Assembly: GCA_022494885.1 (NCBI GenBank)
Contig: JAGVSM010002851.1
Coordinates: 1-64,000 of the forward strand
From: Micrasema longulum
Lineage: Eukaryota > Arthropoda > Insecta > Trichoptera > Brachycentridae
Length of the DNA stretch: 64,000 nt
Direction: 5' to 3'
The notes beneath the pieces are model-generated. The model had not been told where the DNA came from, did not search any database, and was given only the letters and a program-made list of their open reading frames with translations. A program made the position numbers and the translations under genes. This document shows positions 12,440 to 23,600 of the stretch, piece after piece. The stretch's first letter is position 1. Each line of letters begins with the position of its first letter.

Positions 12440-12610
12440 CATATAAATAACGCTTTGTCTAAAAACATTTAGACATACTTAAAATACTGTTAATTTACTT
12501 CAGTCTTATTTAAAACCTTTTTTCTGAACTGGTGCCTGAATCGTAAGCCCTGTAAATGCCTAGAGTTTCATAATTTCTTATCTTAAACGTTTTCCATCTT
12601 TTTTGTAATA
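12440..12610. mobile_element. repeat family A scrap
   Basis: AAACATTTAGACATACTTAA and AAGCCCTGTAAATGCCTAGA are family A words on either side of unrelated DNA. Confidence 0.55.
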
Positions 12611-14363
12611 TGCTATTCTTAAAATTTTTGAAACTTCTTTATTTTGACATTCTGGCCCATCAGATTTTAGCCTGCACCAAAATTATATTTTGTACTATTT
12701 TTGATTCCGGATTTAACAAGTGCTTAAAATGATTTTAGATACTGGTCGTTTTCTCGCGAGGCAGATGCTTAACGTCAAATATTTTTATGTTTTACTACTG
12801 GAAGCTACTTACAAAAGTGAATTGTCAATCAAACCTTTTCTTCCCATTTTTATATATAAGGCAGTAGTAATCTTGAAAGAAATCTAACGAATCACGTCGC
12901 TAACTACGCATCAACTGAAAAAGCTAATCGCAGCTGTTAACAATGAGCGAATAAAATAAACCTTCCATGAGAAGTAGACATAGAGACTTCAATAATAATT
13001 GATTCTGGTACCGAGCCTCCTCACAAGTAACGGCCGTTATGCTGTAAAAAGCTGTGATGCTAACGGTTCGTTGAACGGATCACAATTAGTAGCGGCGTTG
13101 CAAGTTTACTCCAATTCGTTTAACGATTTAAAGCTTTTTGCTGCAACGGGAAAAATCAGCCAAGAAGATTTATCGTTTGTTATTCCGCACTCGTGTAACC
13201 AATAATGACTTCAGCCATAGATGGCAAGTTAATCTAATGATATTGTAAGTACATTCATTGCTAGAATAAAGTTTAGTGCACAAACTTTCAAAAGTTTGAA
13301 TTTTCTGTGCGGTATATAAATCAATGTTAATCCAAATAATTACTTCGGGTTACTGTTTCATATTGATTTTCAAATATGTTTTTAAATTATCATAAAACAC
13401 TTGTATTTATAAACAAACGACAAAAAAAAAACATATGTATGTCATAACAAGGGCAAAAAAATTATAAAATATAAATAAATAAATATGAAAATCATAAATA
13501 TTTATATTATATTGGTTCATTGTTTTGATTTCTGATGGTTTATTTGGGCCAAATTTTAATTTAATCTTTAAAATATTTACTTTGCACTTTTCCAATCAGT
13601 GGCTGCTTACGGCATAATTGACTGGGGATGTTGTTTTGGTTGTATAAATAAAAATATTTTTTAACCTGTTTATTAAATTATATATTGTACCATATATGTA
13701 ACTATTGAGTTATTTTATTTTAATTTTTCTATCAAAAGCAATTCGTTAGTTGAATTTTAAAATTATTAACGAAATGAATTAAAATTTATGAACATGATCT
13801 CAACTCTGCTTCTCCAGGTATTATTAAATAATTTGGTATTGTGTTTGTTTTTATTTTTTGACACGTATATTTTTTAAATGTGTTTTGTTTATTGATGTAT
13901 CATAATATTTATAAATGTATTGGTTTTAGTATAGAATAGTCCCAACCAAACACAACATTTTCCTATCATATATTGCGTGTATTTTTTTTTTTAATCCATT
14001 CAAAATAACCATGTAAAAATTCGATTTCACAAAATATGATAAATCACAAATATTGGTCAGATTGTTTTTTTTATGAAGTTTTATTTGATTTTTAATTAAG
14101 TTAAGTCAAAATAATACTCATAATTTTATACTTAAAACGACAGTCTATTTACAAACAGATTTTTTGTATGATATAAGTATTATAATTATGGACTGCTTAC
14201 CTAAATACGTGGATCATATTTATTTAAAGGAGGAGTCTTCAAATATAGTGTAGTTACAAATCCGGAGATCATTTTTTTATGAATTTATTTGAATAAGTTG
14301 CATTCATACTTTTAAAATACCAATGAATTAATCTAACATTTTAGATACCAGAAACATTAAATC
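12611..14363. other. AT-rich DNA with one small unassigned ORF
   Basis: A 68-codon plus-strand ORF at 12999-13205 has balanced base use and a non-repetitive product (contains NGSLNGSQLVAALQVYSNSF). It might be a scrap of coding sequence, but no family is recognised. The rest is AT-rich without features. Confidence 0.3.
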
Positions 14364-14708
14364 TTATTTACCTAAATTATGGTATATATTATATGGAAGT
14401 CGTATTATTTTTATTATAAATGGAAAGCTAAACCTTGACTGATTTCTTAATAAACTTTCTGGTAAAAAATACGGATTTATTTCTTTAGATCTCGTATGTT
14501 TATGAAACATTATAATAATTTCTTCTGTGAATTTATCAACTTCATGGAGTCGAGATGAAATCGTTAACTCTAGTAAAGTATAAATCTCTCCCAGCTGCCT
14601 GTCGTACTTCATACTAGATTGATATACTACGACAGTGGCATCTAATACTGATGTTTTCTGCATTCTATGCTGCTGCTCTCGTTGTATAACGAATATCCAC
14701 ACAAACAT
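14364..14708 (-). CDS. unidentified ORF, 114 codons
   Basis: Open from ATG at 14708 to a stop at 14364. The product is mixed in composition rather than low-complexity, starting MFVWIFVIQREQQHRMQKTS and containing EIYTLLELTISSRLHEVDKF and EEIIIMFHKH. I recognise no family. In a 70% AT region a 114-codon frame with this composition could still be chance, or an exon or degraded gene. There is no visible splice structure and no partner exon nearby. It lies about 35 kb downstream of bi. Confidence 0.25.
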   Translation of the reverse strand: MFVWIFVIQREQQHRMQKTSVLDATVVVYQSSMKYDRQLGEIYTLLELTISSRLHEVDKFTEEIIIMFHKHTRSKEINPYFLPESLLRNQSRFSFPFIIKIIRLPYNIYHNLGK

Positions 14709-14854
14709 CTTGTATTAAACGTGTCAAATTATTTCGTTTATTGTTTTGAATATAATATTTTAGTGTTTTAAACGAAAAGGTTATTCGACCTTCGTAAAGT
14801 GCAAATAATAAATCTTATGCTTTACTCCATCAATGTTTACCCATAAAACGTTTA

Positions 14855-14935
14855 CATATTTTTTTCAATTTGTAAATGTTTTATACAGAAGTTATAAAAC
14901 ATTTACAAATTGAAAAAAAAACAATTACAAAAAAA
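14855..14935. repeat. AT-rich inverted repeat
   Basis: CAATTTGTAAATGTTTTATA (14868) is mirrored by TATAAAACATTTACAAATTG (14893), with flanking T and A runs extending the pairing. The loop is about 6 bp. It may be a small MITE or a hairpin. Confidence 0.75.
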
Positions 14936-15173
14936 AAAACAATTGTAAAGGACTAAGTACTCAATTGTTAGTAGTTGTAATAAATATACCTTTTCTTTGG
15001 TTATCCGTGTGTTTGTTCCCGAGAAAGTGAATTCTCGGGAACAGATAATTAACGTGCGAATTCGACTTAGAGATCTTAATGTATCTAAAAGAAATTTGAT
15101 GCCTCATTTATTAGGCACATTAAAATAAATATCATTTGACCAAATCAGGAACATAAAAAAGATTACTCTTAAC

Positions 15174-15974
15174 CATAGAATTAAGAATAGTCCAGAAGGA
15201 GCGTAGAATCATATTTGAATACATCGAACTGTGTCCAATAATTCCCCCACTGTGCTCCTCTTTCGCCGCGCGCATTCGTGACGTCGCCGCGTAATGTTGC
15301 ACGATGGGAAAAAAATAAATAATAAAGTAAGGTTAAAAAAAAGCAATTTGTTAATTTCTCTAAAATTTTATTGTGCACGCAGAAATATTGACTGACACAA
15401 CAGAGTAGATAAGTAAAGGGTCATTTAATAAGAGAAATTGAATTAATGAACTTTAAACTTAAAATATAAAACAAAATTTATTTTACATAAAACGAATATT
15501 TTTATATCATGTTAAATAATATTTGATATTTTGAAGATAATATTCGTCAAATGTCCACGACAGAGTTGTTTAATCCGAGGTCCAATTTTAATTATTTCTC
15601 TTATTAGATGAGCAAAGTAGGGTAAACAAAAAATCTACCCTGGCAACACTAAAAAAAAATCCATTTTGTTTCTTCGACAATCTGACAGATGGAAAAATAA
15701 TTAAATTTTTAAGTAATGCATTTGTGACAAACACATTCATTTGATAATTACACATGAAATGTGATTGCATCCTGTTTCTTTAAGATCCTAGCAGTATTTC
15801 TACACTTTAAAAGGACACAACACGGCATAGTTGAATTCTAATAAGGAGTTGTGTACTGAGCGACGTCTACAAAGAAACTAATGGGTCAAAACGTAAACCT
15901 TCTTATTTATGAGTAGTTTAATCGCCTTCTGTTTGATGTGCGTATGCGGTTTCTGGACTATTCTTAATTCTATG
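15174..15974. mobile_element. MITE B copy 1 (about 800 bp)
   Basis: Ends are inverted: CATAGAATTAAGAATAGTCC on the left and GGACTATTCTTAATTCTATG on the right. The interior is alignable throughout with the copy at 40196-41003, for example CGCGCGCATTCGTGACGTCG near 15265 and CCTAGCAGTATTTCTACAC near 15787. No transposase frame exists, so this is a non-autonomous DNA transposon. Small ORFs inside it are not genes. Confidence 0.9.
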
Positions 15975-16091
15975 CTCACAACCTTATTTAAAAAAAAAAC
16001 TATTCCGAAATATTTTAACATTTTTTCGCGGTAAAATCAGTTTAAAATGTATGAACCGATAAATTTTATGTTGATTTTTTTTTTTACATCT

Positions 16092-16549
16092 GGAGCTCAA
16101 TCACAGATGGCTATCGACATGCTAAAAAACGTGCTAAGTATTTGAGCGATCACCACGAACAATCATGAACACGCTGAAGTTAAAGCGGTCGCGTTGCAAA
16201 ACGCCATAGATAAGTTCCGTATCCGTAGTCCGTGGTCAAACGTCAAATCAAAAAAGTCAACACGCGTGTAATCTCGTGCCGGTTTGTTATTTCGTTTTCA
16301 AGTTACAAACAATTACTATGGCGACTGCTTTTCTTAACATTTGGCTTGCCGACCGCCGGCTAAATGCATCGAGAAAAATTGAAAGAAGGCGTGTGCGAGA
16401 TTCAACCAATCCTCTTGAACTGACCGAAGTTGAATTTCGTTTTGCAACGCGACCGCGATAACTTCAGCGTGTTCATGATTGTTCGTGGTGATTGCTCAAA
16501 TACTTAGCACGTTTTTTAGCATGTCGATAGCCATCTGTGATTGAGCTCC
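16092..16549. repeat. 112-bp inverted duplication containing the end of an ORF
   Basis: The left arm, 16092-16203, is the reverse complement of the right arm, 16438-16549, with about three mismatches by eye. The spacer is 234 bp. The right arm includes the last 18 codons and the stop of the minus-strand ORF at 16855-16496. The left arm carries the same codons (GAQSQMAIDMLKNVLSI and stop) on the plus strand. Confidence 0.93.
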
Positions 16550-16855
16550 TGGTAACATAAGAAGGTGAACCAATTGAAGAATTATATTCCTATGAACTTC
16601 TAACCAATGAGCAATATAATTTTGTGATTGATAATATGATTTAAAATATTTTGCTGACGTCAGCACAAATCCAAGTATTTGCATACCCTTCTTAGGTATA
16701 TAACCCGGACAAAATGCTTCATCAAATATCATGCGGAGGTCTCTTATTTCTTTTACAAAAGTTAGGGTAACATTGTCAAGTGAAGATGGAAAAGTATGAG
16801 TCTTTCTTTGTAAAGTATGAGACACTAACATTTGAGGGAAGACTGTTTGTGCCAT
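16496..16855 (-). CDS. unidentified ORF, 119 codons, 3' end duplicated in inverted orientation
   Basis: Open from ATG at 16855 to TGA at 16496; a TAA lies about 40 bp upstream in frame. The product looks protein-like: KEIRDLRMIFDEAFCPGYIP, then GMQILGFVLTSAKYF and HRNIILQLVHLLMLPGAQSQ, suggesting amphipathic helices of a larger helical protein. I do not recognise the family. It could be the last exon of a gene, a retroposed fragment or part of a mobile element. Its final codons and stop are repeated in inverted orientation at 16092-16203, so any transcript reading through both arms would fold into a long hairpin. The base composition is less AT-rich than the surroundings, which favours a coding origin. 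Confidence 0.4.
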   Translation of the reverse strand: MAQTVFPQMLVSHTLQRKTHTFPSSLDNVTLTFVKEIRDLRMIFDEAFCPGYIPKKGMQILGFVLTSAKYFKSYYQSQNYIAHWLEVHRNIILQLVHLLMLPGAQSQMAIDMLKNVLSI

Positions 16856-16979
16856 AGTAAAATTGTATTTTGTTTGTATTGAAATAAATAAAATTTATAG
16901 CACATTTGTCTGAGAGATAAACTTTTGACAGCATTTGACCTACTTTTGCTCATTTTCTCCAAACACGATACAACATTTC

Positions 16980-17075
16980 TATACATTCCGGGTCCTGGGT
17001 TCGATTCCCCACTGAGATCGCTAAAATTTTATGTGATTTTGGGTGCTGTAAGAATCAATATGCTTTAATTCAGCC
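16980..17075 (+). mobile_element. tRNA-derived SINE fragment
   Basis: GGTCCTGGGTTCGATTCCCC is a perfect B box, followed by TTTATGTGATTTTGGGTGCT as in the SINEs at 42640 and 43480. The 5' half with the A box is missing. Confidence 0.75.
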
Positions 17076-18359
17076 AGTTAAGTACGTAGTTAGTATAGGT
17101 TACTTGTGATGGTAAATCATTAGACTATTCATCAAGTAAGCAAGGAATCACCCGCGTAACAAGAGCCGCAGTTTCTTTGGTCAGCCACTCCTTAAGGAAA
17201 CACTTAACGACCACTAGGTCCAAACTATTGGAGACCAACAAAACTAACAAAATGAAATGATATTACACATCAAAAATATAAAAAAATCGGTATGGGTTAC
17301 AGTGTCTACGCGTATACGTGACGTCTTTAAAGTTACATAAAATTTGTAAAGGTATAAAAACCTATAAAGTCTTAAAGATACAGAAACATTGATATCTTTG
17401 AAGACTCGTAAGGCGTCTTCAAGAGAAGAGTTTTACCGTTTTTGTTACCTTTAATCATATTTTGTATATTTATTAAAGTACGAAACACATGTGGACTTTG
17501 ACAAGCTTATTGCTAAAAGCAAAATATTTCGGCAAACTAAAAAACAGACTGGTCAAAATAAAAATTGGTACAAATATGTATTTTAATTTTTGAAGTATTA
17601 ACAAAAAAAAATATTTTTAAATATTATTTAAACAGTTTTTTAGTGGGCAGAATGAGCTTGCATACATAAACATTATGTACACATTATAAATGTGATGAGG
17701 AATATGGTATCACGTAATGAGTTTGGAAGGATACAGGAGTATATAATATAATGGGCTTTACTTATAAACCTGGTATAAAATTAATTATAAATATGATATA
17801 GTAAAAAATCTTACTTTTAAACCTCGCATAAAGTTATACCCGGTAAGTGGAGCTGAAATAGCGACCATAGAAACTTATTCCACTCTCATACCTGCGTCTA
17901 ACGAGGTATAACATTGGAATAAGCCTGCGATCTGTAATCTGTCACATTTTTCAGTCGTAAAATGGATTGCATTTATCTCGAATTTAAACAATTTAGAAAA
18001 CATGCTGTCTTTTTAGGGATTTTAAAGTGAAATATCGTTTACGTGTGTAAAAATGATCATCAAATTTACATTACATTCAGATAAATTTTATTTAGCATTT
18101 GTTTTCAAAATGACCCGTGTTATATTTTGCAGATTTATTCATAAACGTTTTTTTTATTTGACTTTTTGTACACAATTTTAATTGTACATTGGTGGACTTA
18201 TTGCCAAATGGCAGTTTCTTCCAAACAAGGAATAAAATAAAAGTTTTATTTTTATAATTCAAGTTAAAACATGTTCAATAGAAAATAAAGATTTAAAAAT
18301 GCTAAAGACATATAAAAATTTAAATATATGTAATTGTATATAAATAATCTTAAATCAAT
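17076..18359. other. AT-rich DNA, nothing recognised
   Basis: No ORF or repeat word that I could place, apart from a possible SINE-like extension to about 17240. Confidence 0.45.
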
Positions 18360-18605
18360 GCCATTACTCAATGGGAAAAAGAAAAAAGAGAAAAGAGGAA
18401 AGGAGAAGAGATTAAGGGAAGGAAGATATTTCTTCAGACGTGATTTAAACAGAGATACTCGTCCTGTAGTAACATCTTTGATGGTGGATGGGAGATGATT
18501 CCACAGTCGAGCGGCATGGACACTGCATGAGTTAGAGAAGAAAGAGAAATTGTGGATGGGTATTAAGAGAGTGCTTTGAAAATTAGAACGAAGAGGTAAA
18601 TCATA
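18360..18605 (-). pseudogene. CR1/L2-like non-LTR retrotransposon, extreme C-terminus
   Basis: Translating the minus strand gives NSCSVHAARLWNHLPSTIKD and then GRVSLFKSRLKKYL. The pattern S-S--AARLWN-LP--I---....FK--LK--L closes the ORF2 of CR1/Jockey-type elements. Only about 75 codons remain, ending in an A/G-rich run. Old, 5'-truncated copy. Confidence 0.8.
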
Positions 18606-20929
18606 AACTGATTATATTACATCTTTAAATTTATTAAATGAAAACATATGCTCAATAACATAAATCAAACAACATATGCTAAATAAAATATGAAAACATA
18701 TGCGTCTAAACATTTATCATTGGCATGTTTGATTTCATTTCATTTCGGTGTGTATTTTTTTTTAATAACTAATATCAATTTATGCGTGGTGTTATATATA
18801 TGAATAATCTTTCTTAAACTATTTACATTGAATTTTCTCTTTCAAAAGTCAACGACAGTCAAGAAAAAATAGTTTGTTTACAGTTGGTTCTTTTAGAAAA
18901 AAATTCGAGTCTTAAACACCGCAATAATAAAATAAAAGATTAATAAATAAATATGTTTATCGTTTTTGATTGACTAAGACTTCGTAAGTTGCGCTTGGCA
19001 TTTATTTAATTTGTTTTGTTTTGTTACTAATACGAATAACTTGGTCATTAATGTACGGAAAAATGTGGCATGGTCAAAAAATGAACGATGAAATAAGCTG
19101 AGTATAGTTATACTAGGTTGTAAATATTTTTATAGGTAACCTTTTTTTATACCGGGTAAAAACAGTTACACCGAGTATAGGTATTCCTTTGTATACGCTT
19201 GGTATAAGGAAATCTAATGCCCGGTATGTCAGCCTATTGCTTTGATTTTGTTAAAAAATATATTTGTTTCTCAATATTAACAGCAGCAACCGAATCAAAC
19301 GCAACACTCGCCCAGGATTCTGGTTCTATTTCACACAGAACTGTCTTCTCCATCCGCGTGGACGCAGAAACTGGACAAAAGAAAACTCAACATTAAAAAT
19401 AAACTTTTTTCATTTTTTTTGTTGATAAATTTCATAAAAAGTATATATTTTTGTGAAATTCTAAACACATCTACTTTTATACATCTAGTAAATGTTAACA
19501 CTGTAACTCTCCAAAAAAAGAGACTAACTCTTGTTCTTGGAGAGTGTCTTACACTGTTTTAGTTGTATATTTATAAGAGTTTATATAATTTTAAATACAA
19601 GCACATGAGAAAGAAAACTAAAAACATAGGATATATATGAAGAAAAAACATAAAACAATAATACATTTATACTAATTAATACTTAATGTAGTTTTTACAC
19701 GTTTTCAAAAAATTTCTTTAGATTAACTTTAAATTTTTTTATTGATATATTATTTTTAATTGTTTTTAGTTCTTGATCTTACACTTACTGATTCAAAATC
19801 TTCATTTCTCAGGTGGTTATTTTTTATCCATCATTTGTGTGGTTTGATCTCTCTACAGTGGGTAGCGGCCAGTAGCTAGTGGCTACTGTTGTTGTGAATG
19901 AGTGCGGCGAGTAACAAAAGAAGTTGTCCGAATATGTAAAGTCGCGGACGTGTTTGCCACTCGGCCATATCGTATACCTATAGACTATACACATCACACC
20001 GTACACTGCACAGTAGGACGGATCTGGCGGCATTGTTCTGACTGCTGTGAAACTGTGGAGAGGAGAAAGAAATATGAGTAGAAACGACGTGAGGTGAAAC
20101 AGGAGATTGTAATGCCAAGGCATATTAGAAATAGTCGTTTAGCTGACAACACCGCATAAATCATTTTTATAGAACGTCAGAAACAGTGCTCATTTTATTG
20201 AAAGCTAAACTAAATGACGACTTTTAGTGTAATACACTGATTTTTTTCCATATCATGTCACCTCATAATTTAAAATAATAGTGAATTCAGTATTACTGAA
20301 GTCGTATATTCCTCTTAAATTTAATAAAATAAATAGTGACCGACCGAAGTTTAGATTTTTATTTATTATAATAAATAAAAAAACTGAACAGATTTTGTGA
20401 TTTGTTGACTATAGTTAGTAGTTCTAAGATCATTCATATTTATATTTTTGTTAATAAGTTAAAGTTCCTATTGCGTACTTTGAAGAACTGTTACACAAAT
20501 ATATGTTATATATCATGACATCAAACCAAAAAGCGTTGAAAAAAAAAAAAAAAACTCTTCATGTTTTTTATTTCCCTGGGCATTTTATTTATTTACACTT
20601 ATTTTAATGTCTAGTTTTGGGCATTTTAAAGTGACGTTTACCTCATTGAAATAAGTTTCGGTTTCCGCTAAAAATCTTGTTTCGGTTGGTACATAAAAAA
20701 TAAGTAGTTTTTTCGACGTCATGTAAATAGGGCAAAAGTGACTTTCGCGGTGTTAGCTAATCGACGAAATTTACCGATCATGCCCAGAAGTTACTTGCAT
20801 AAAAGATAGCCTATTTACATTCTGAATATTTTAGTCCTATTTTTTCAAAGGAATAATCCACTGAGCTTCTATGTCAGAGATTTGTCCGAAGATATAAAAG
20901 ATAGTATTTGGAAGGAAGTTATGAAAAAT
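18606..20929. other. AT-rich DNA with a SINE scrap and one less AT-rich block
   Basis: At 19310-19385 the words CCCAGGATTCTGGTTCTATT and TCCATCCGCGTGGACGCAG are shared with the 5' module of the composite SINE at 26020-26070. A block at 19830-20110 is richer in G and C and unique. Its 99-codon minus ORF has no recognisable features. Confidence 0.45.
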
Positions 20930-21310
20930 ACACCAAAACACCCAGATTAAATGGCGAAAATTGAACCCGTGGCGCAGGTGATTAGACGGCCAACTATGAA
21001 GTGATGAAACCCAGACTAATTGAGATCGAACCCGCGACGCCAGTTTCACAGTTGGCCGTTTAATCAACCACGCCACTGCGAATGCGTTCTTCTAAAATGC
21101 TCGAGATCCTGGTTTCGATTCCTGCCAAAGTGGACGTAAAATATTGATTTTAAAGAAGATTTTACTCTGCCATACTTCATCTTTGCTGGACGCTGGACTG
21201 GCATCTAAACCCGAGTGATTATCTAACCTCCCATGTAATAATAATGGTTCAGATACGCAACAGTTGTAGTGCCAATGCAGTGCGGATAGAAAAGTGATGA
21301 TGATATTACA
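20930..21310. mobile_element. cluster of SINE pieces
   Basis: On the minus strand, 21075-20945 holds two tRNA-like heads in a row (GCCACTGCG end complement, GCGTCGCGGGTTCGATCTC). On the plus strand, 21095-21305 holds a composite SINE body: CGAGATCCTGGTTTCGATTC, AATATTGATTTTAAAGAAGA, ...CTGGACTGGCATCTAAACCC and the tail GTGCCAATGCAGTGCGGATA ending in GATGATGATA. Confidence 0.8.
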
Positions 21311-21479
21311 TGATTTAAAGAGAATTATTCAGAAAATTTAGATGAACTGAAATGATCAGAGTATAAAAAACTATCAATTAACATCCATTTTTGAAAAAAA
21401 TATTAGTTTTTCTTTCTTAGTTTCATCACAATAATTGTTTTACTAAATATTATTGATTTTACGATAGTAAGGGATCAAA

Positions 21480-21680
21480 TAAACTATCGTCTAAGGACAA
21501 TAGGCCGGAGAGTCGGACTTATTCGGTGTGAACGTCTCATCACCTATCTTCTATCGATGAATCTGATCTTTCGCCATCAAACTGTCGATAGCATCGTCTC
21601 ACATGACCTTTATCTTCTCCTTTGATTGACGCAGATTGGACATATCTACTTTTCTGGCTTTCCGAAGTATAAAGGTTTGG
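21480..21680. promoter_or_regulatory. candidate regulatory block with a TCF-type word
   Basis: Unique, less AT-rich, with repeated ATCGAT-type words (TATCGATGAATC, TGTCGATAGCAT) and CTTTGAT at 21620-21626, the core of a TCF/Lef site. Omb is a known Wingless/Dpp target in flies, so the match is suggestive. One 7-mer is weak evidence. Confidence 0.2.
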
Positions 21681-22954
21681 TGTGTTTTAAGGTGGAATTT
21701 TCGAGATAAAAGTATCAGAATCAAATAACACGAAACGCTATTGAACTGTTTGTTTTTTGCACCCGGTGTGCAGTTGGAGATAATTTTCTAGTTTTTCTAA
21801 CACTTTTACTAGTATTAAATAGTAATTAAATTAATAAAAGGCGAGTAATACCTGAATTCACATATTTGAATGAATTAATAACCGATTTTATCGGTTAAGT
21901 GACACTTTCGTGAATGGTATCATTAAAATTAAATTAAATCTGTTTATTTAAAATCAGTAGTGCTGACTGGCGATAAGTTCTCCTGAAGGCGTTTGGTGAT
22001 GTCCACATGCTCCACTTAGGAGCGGATCTGAAAAGAAGAGGAAAAAGTATGCTGCTTTAAGTACCTTTATATCTTTGTTGAATTACTTTAACAAATAAAA
22101 TGTAAATAAATTCAATTAAAAGCAAATATTTATTTTTCCCATTTTATTTACGCACACTATCAAGCAGTTGAAATGCATTAGGAATATTTCTTGCAACCTG
22201 TCTATTTCCTTGAGTTCTGGTTGGCTACTATTGCAAAAAGTTGTCGTACGTCAGTCAGTGTCATGTCAAATAAATGGTTGGTTTTTTGCTAACAATTACC
22301 TTTCTTTGCAAAACGAGAGGCTAGAAACACCTCGCATTGCATGTAGGTATTATCTTACATTTTATACTAAACGGTTAACAAAAATATGCAGCATTGCGAG
22401 CAAAAATGTTGTTTGCAGAAAAATATGAACTGTTTTATATTATTTAATTGCGTGCTGTAATTTACTATGTTTTGAAATATATTTTATATTCAAATTGAAT
22501 AGTGAAAAAGGCAACATATTAATCCTAGTTGATTTTAATTTGCATCTTGAAAATACTCAATGGTATATATTATGATGTTCCAACTTTTCCCCAACAAATA
22601 CCTTTTGATGTTCATTTACGTAGACTAACGAAATAATGACATTCTGTTCCTCGGTCATCATAACACTTACTTTGGTTTCCAGGTACCTGGACCCAAAATC
22701 ATCAGATTTGTTAACGAAATTTAGGATCTGAATTATTTTGATTAAAGATAAATTAAATAACTTTACTGATAAAATTGGAGTCAAGTTTGGATTTTATCTA
22801 AGGGAAGAGACCATTGCAGAAGACTGCTGCGAGATATTGCATAGATTTATAAAGGCATGTTGTCCAGATGTTGAAATATGTGTTTATGTATTATTTAAAA
22901 ATTTTATTTTTGCTAATATTTAATAATGTACATGCTTCCACTTTACATTAAATT
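21681..22954. other. intergenic DNA with overlapping small ORFs
   Basis: Overlapping ORFs of 60-86 codons at 22168-22923, on both strands, have no recognisable domain. At 21975-22030 CCACATGCTCCACTTAGGAG recalls the retrotransposon end at 58610. Confidence 0.35.
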
Positions 22955-23080
22955 GTACCCCAACACAACTCAGGGCTCATGGCCTCATAGAGTTAGGGAT
23001 ATGTTTTTTTTGGAATATATAATAATAATGTAATATTCATTTTTATAAATAATTAAATAAATAAAATATTAATAATGCTC
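22955..23080 (+). repeat. interspersed repeat tail, partner of 2385
   Basis: ACAACTCAGGGCTCATGGCC, then CTCATAGAGTTAGGGATATG, followed by an A/T run ending AATTAAATAAATAAAATATT. The layout is that of a non-LTR 3' end plus A-rich tail. Confidence 0.5.
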
Positions 23081-23354
23081 CATAAATTCCAGTGGCGAGC
23101 CGTGATTTATTTTTATGGTAATCTACAAAAAATGCTCATTAATTTGTACCTACACAAAAGACCACAATATGTAAGTAATAAAATTATAAATGTCATTTTT
23201 TTCTGTTGTTCTGTGAAAATCAACTTTATCAACAGTTATTATTAACCAAGCGATATACGTTGCTTTATTCTACACTATTTTAAAACAATACTTGCACTAA
23301 AGTATATTAACAAATTAATACCGCAATGACATTCAGCAGTAACTGTCAACATGG

Positions 23355-23600
23355 AGCACTGGCCGATTCTTTTTATTTATTTTATTTTATTTGAGAAATC
23401 AACAGTTCTACATACATATTTATAGTAAAAAAACAGATATAGTGTATAAACTCAGAACTAATAACAGATTTCCACAAAGTGTACAAAGATAGCAAAGAAA
23501 CTGTATTACATATCAAATAAATACATATAAGTTTATACATATAAAAATGTTATTTTCATGTACTCGTAAATATTTATTTTAAGACAAATAAAGCCAAAAT
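23355..23600 (-). mobile_element. probable non-LTR retrotransposon 3' UTR
   Basis: Begins with TTTTATTTATTTTATTTTAT (reverse of a TAAA-type tail) then GAGAAATCAACAGTTCTACA, the layout of a retrotransposon tail inserted on the minus strand. No coding part remains. Confidence 0.4.

Noticed and set aside
19824..20123. 99-codon minus-strand ORF with a hydrophobic start
   Set aside because: No recognised domain, Thr/Ser/Tyr composition explained by base content, no splice sites of note.
22557..22923. Overlapping ORFs of 75 and 61 codons on opposite strands
   Set aside because: They overlap antisense, neither is recognisable, and lengths are within chance for this composition.
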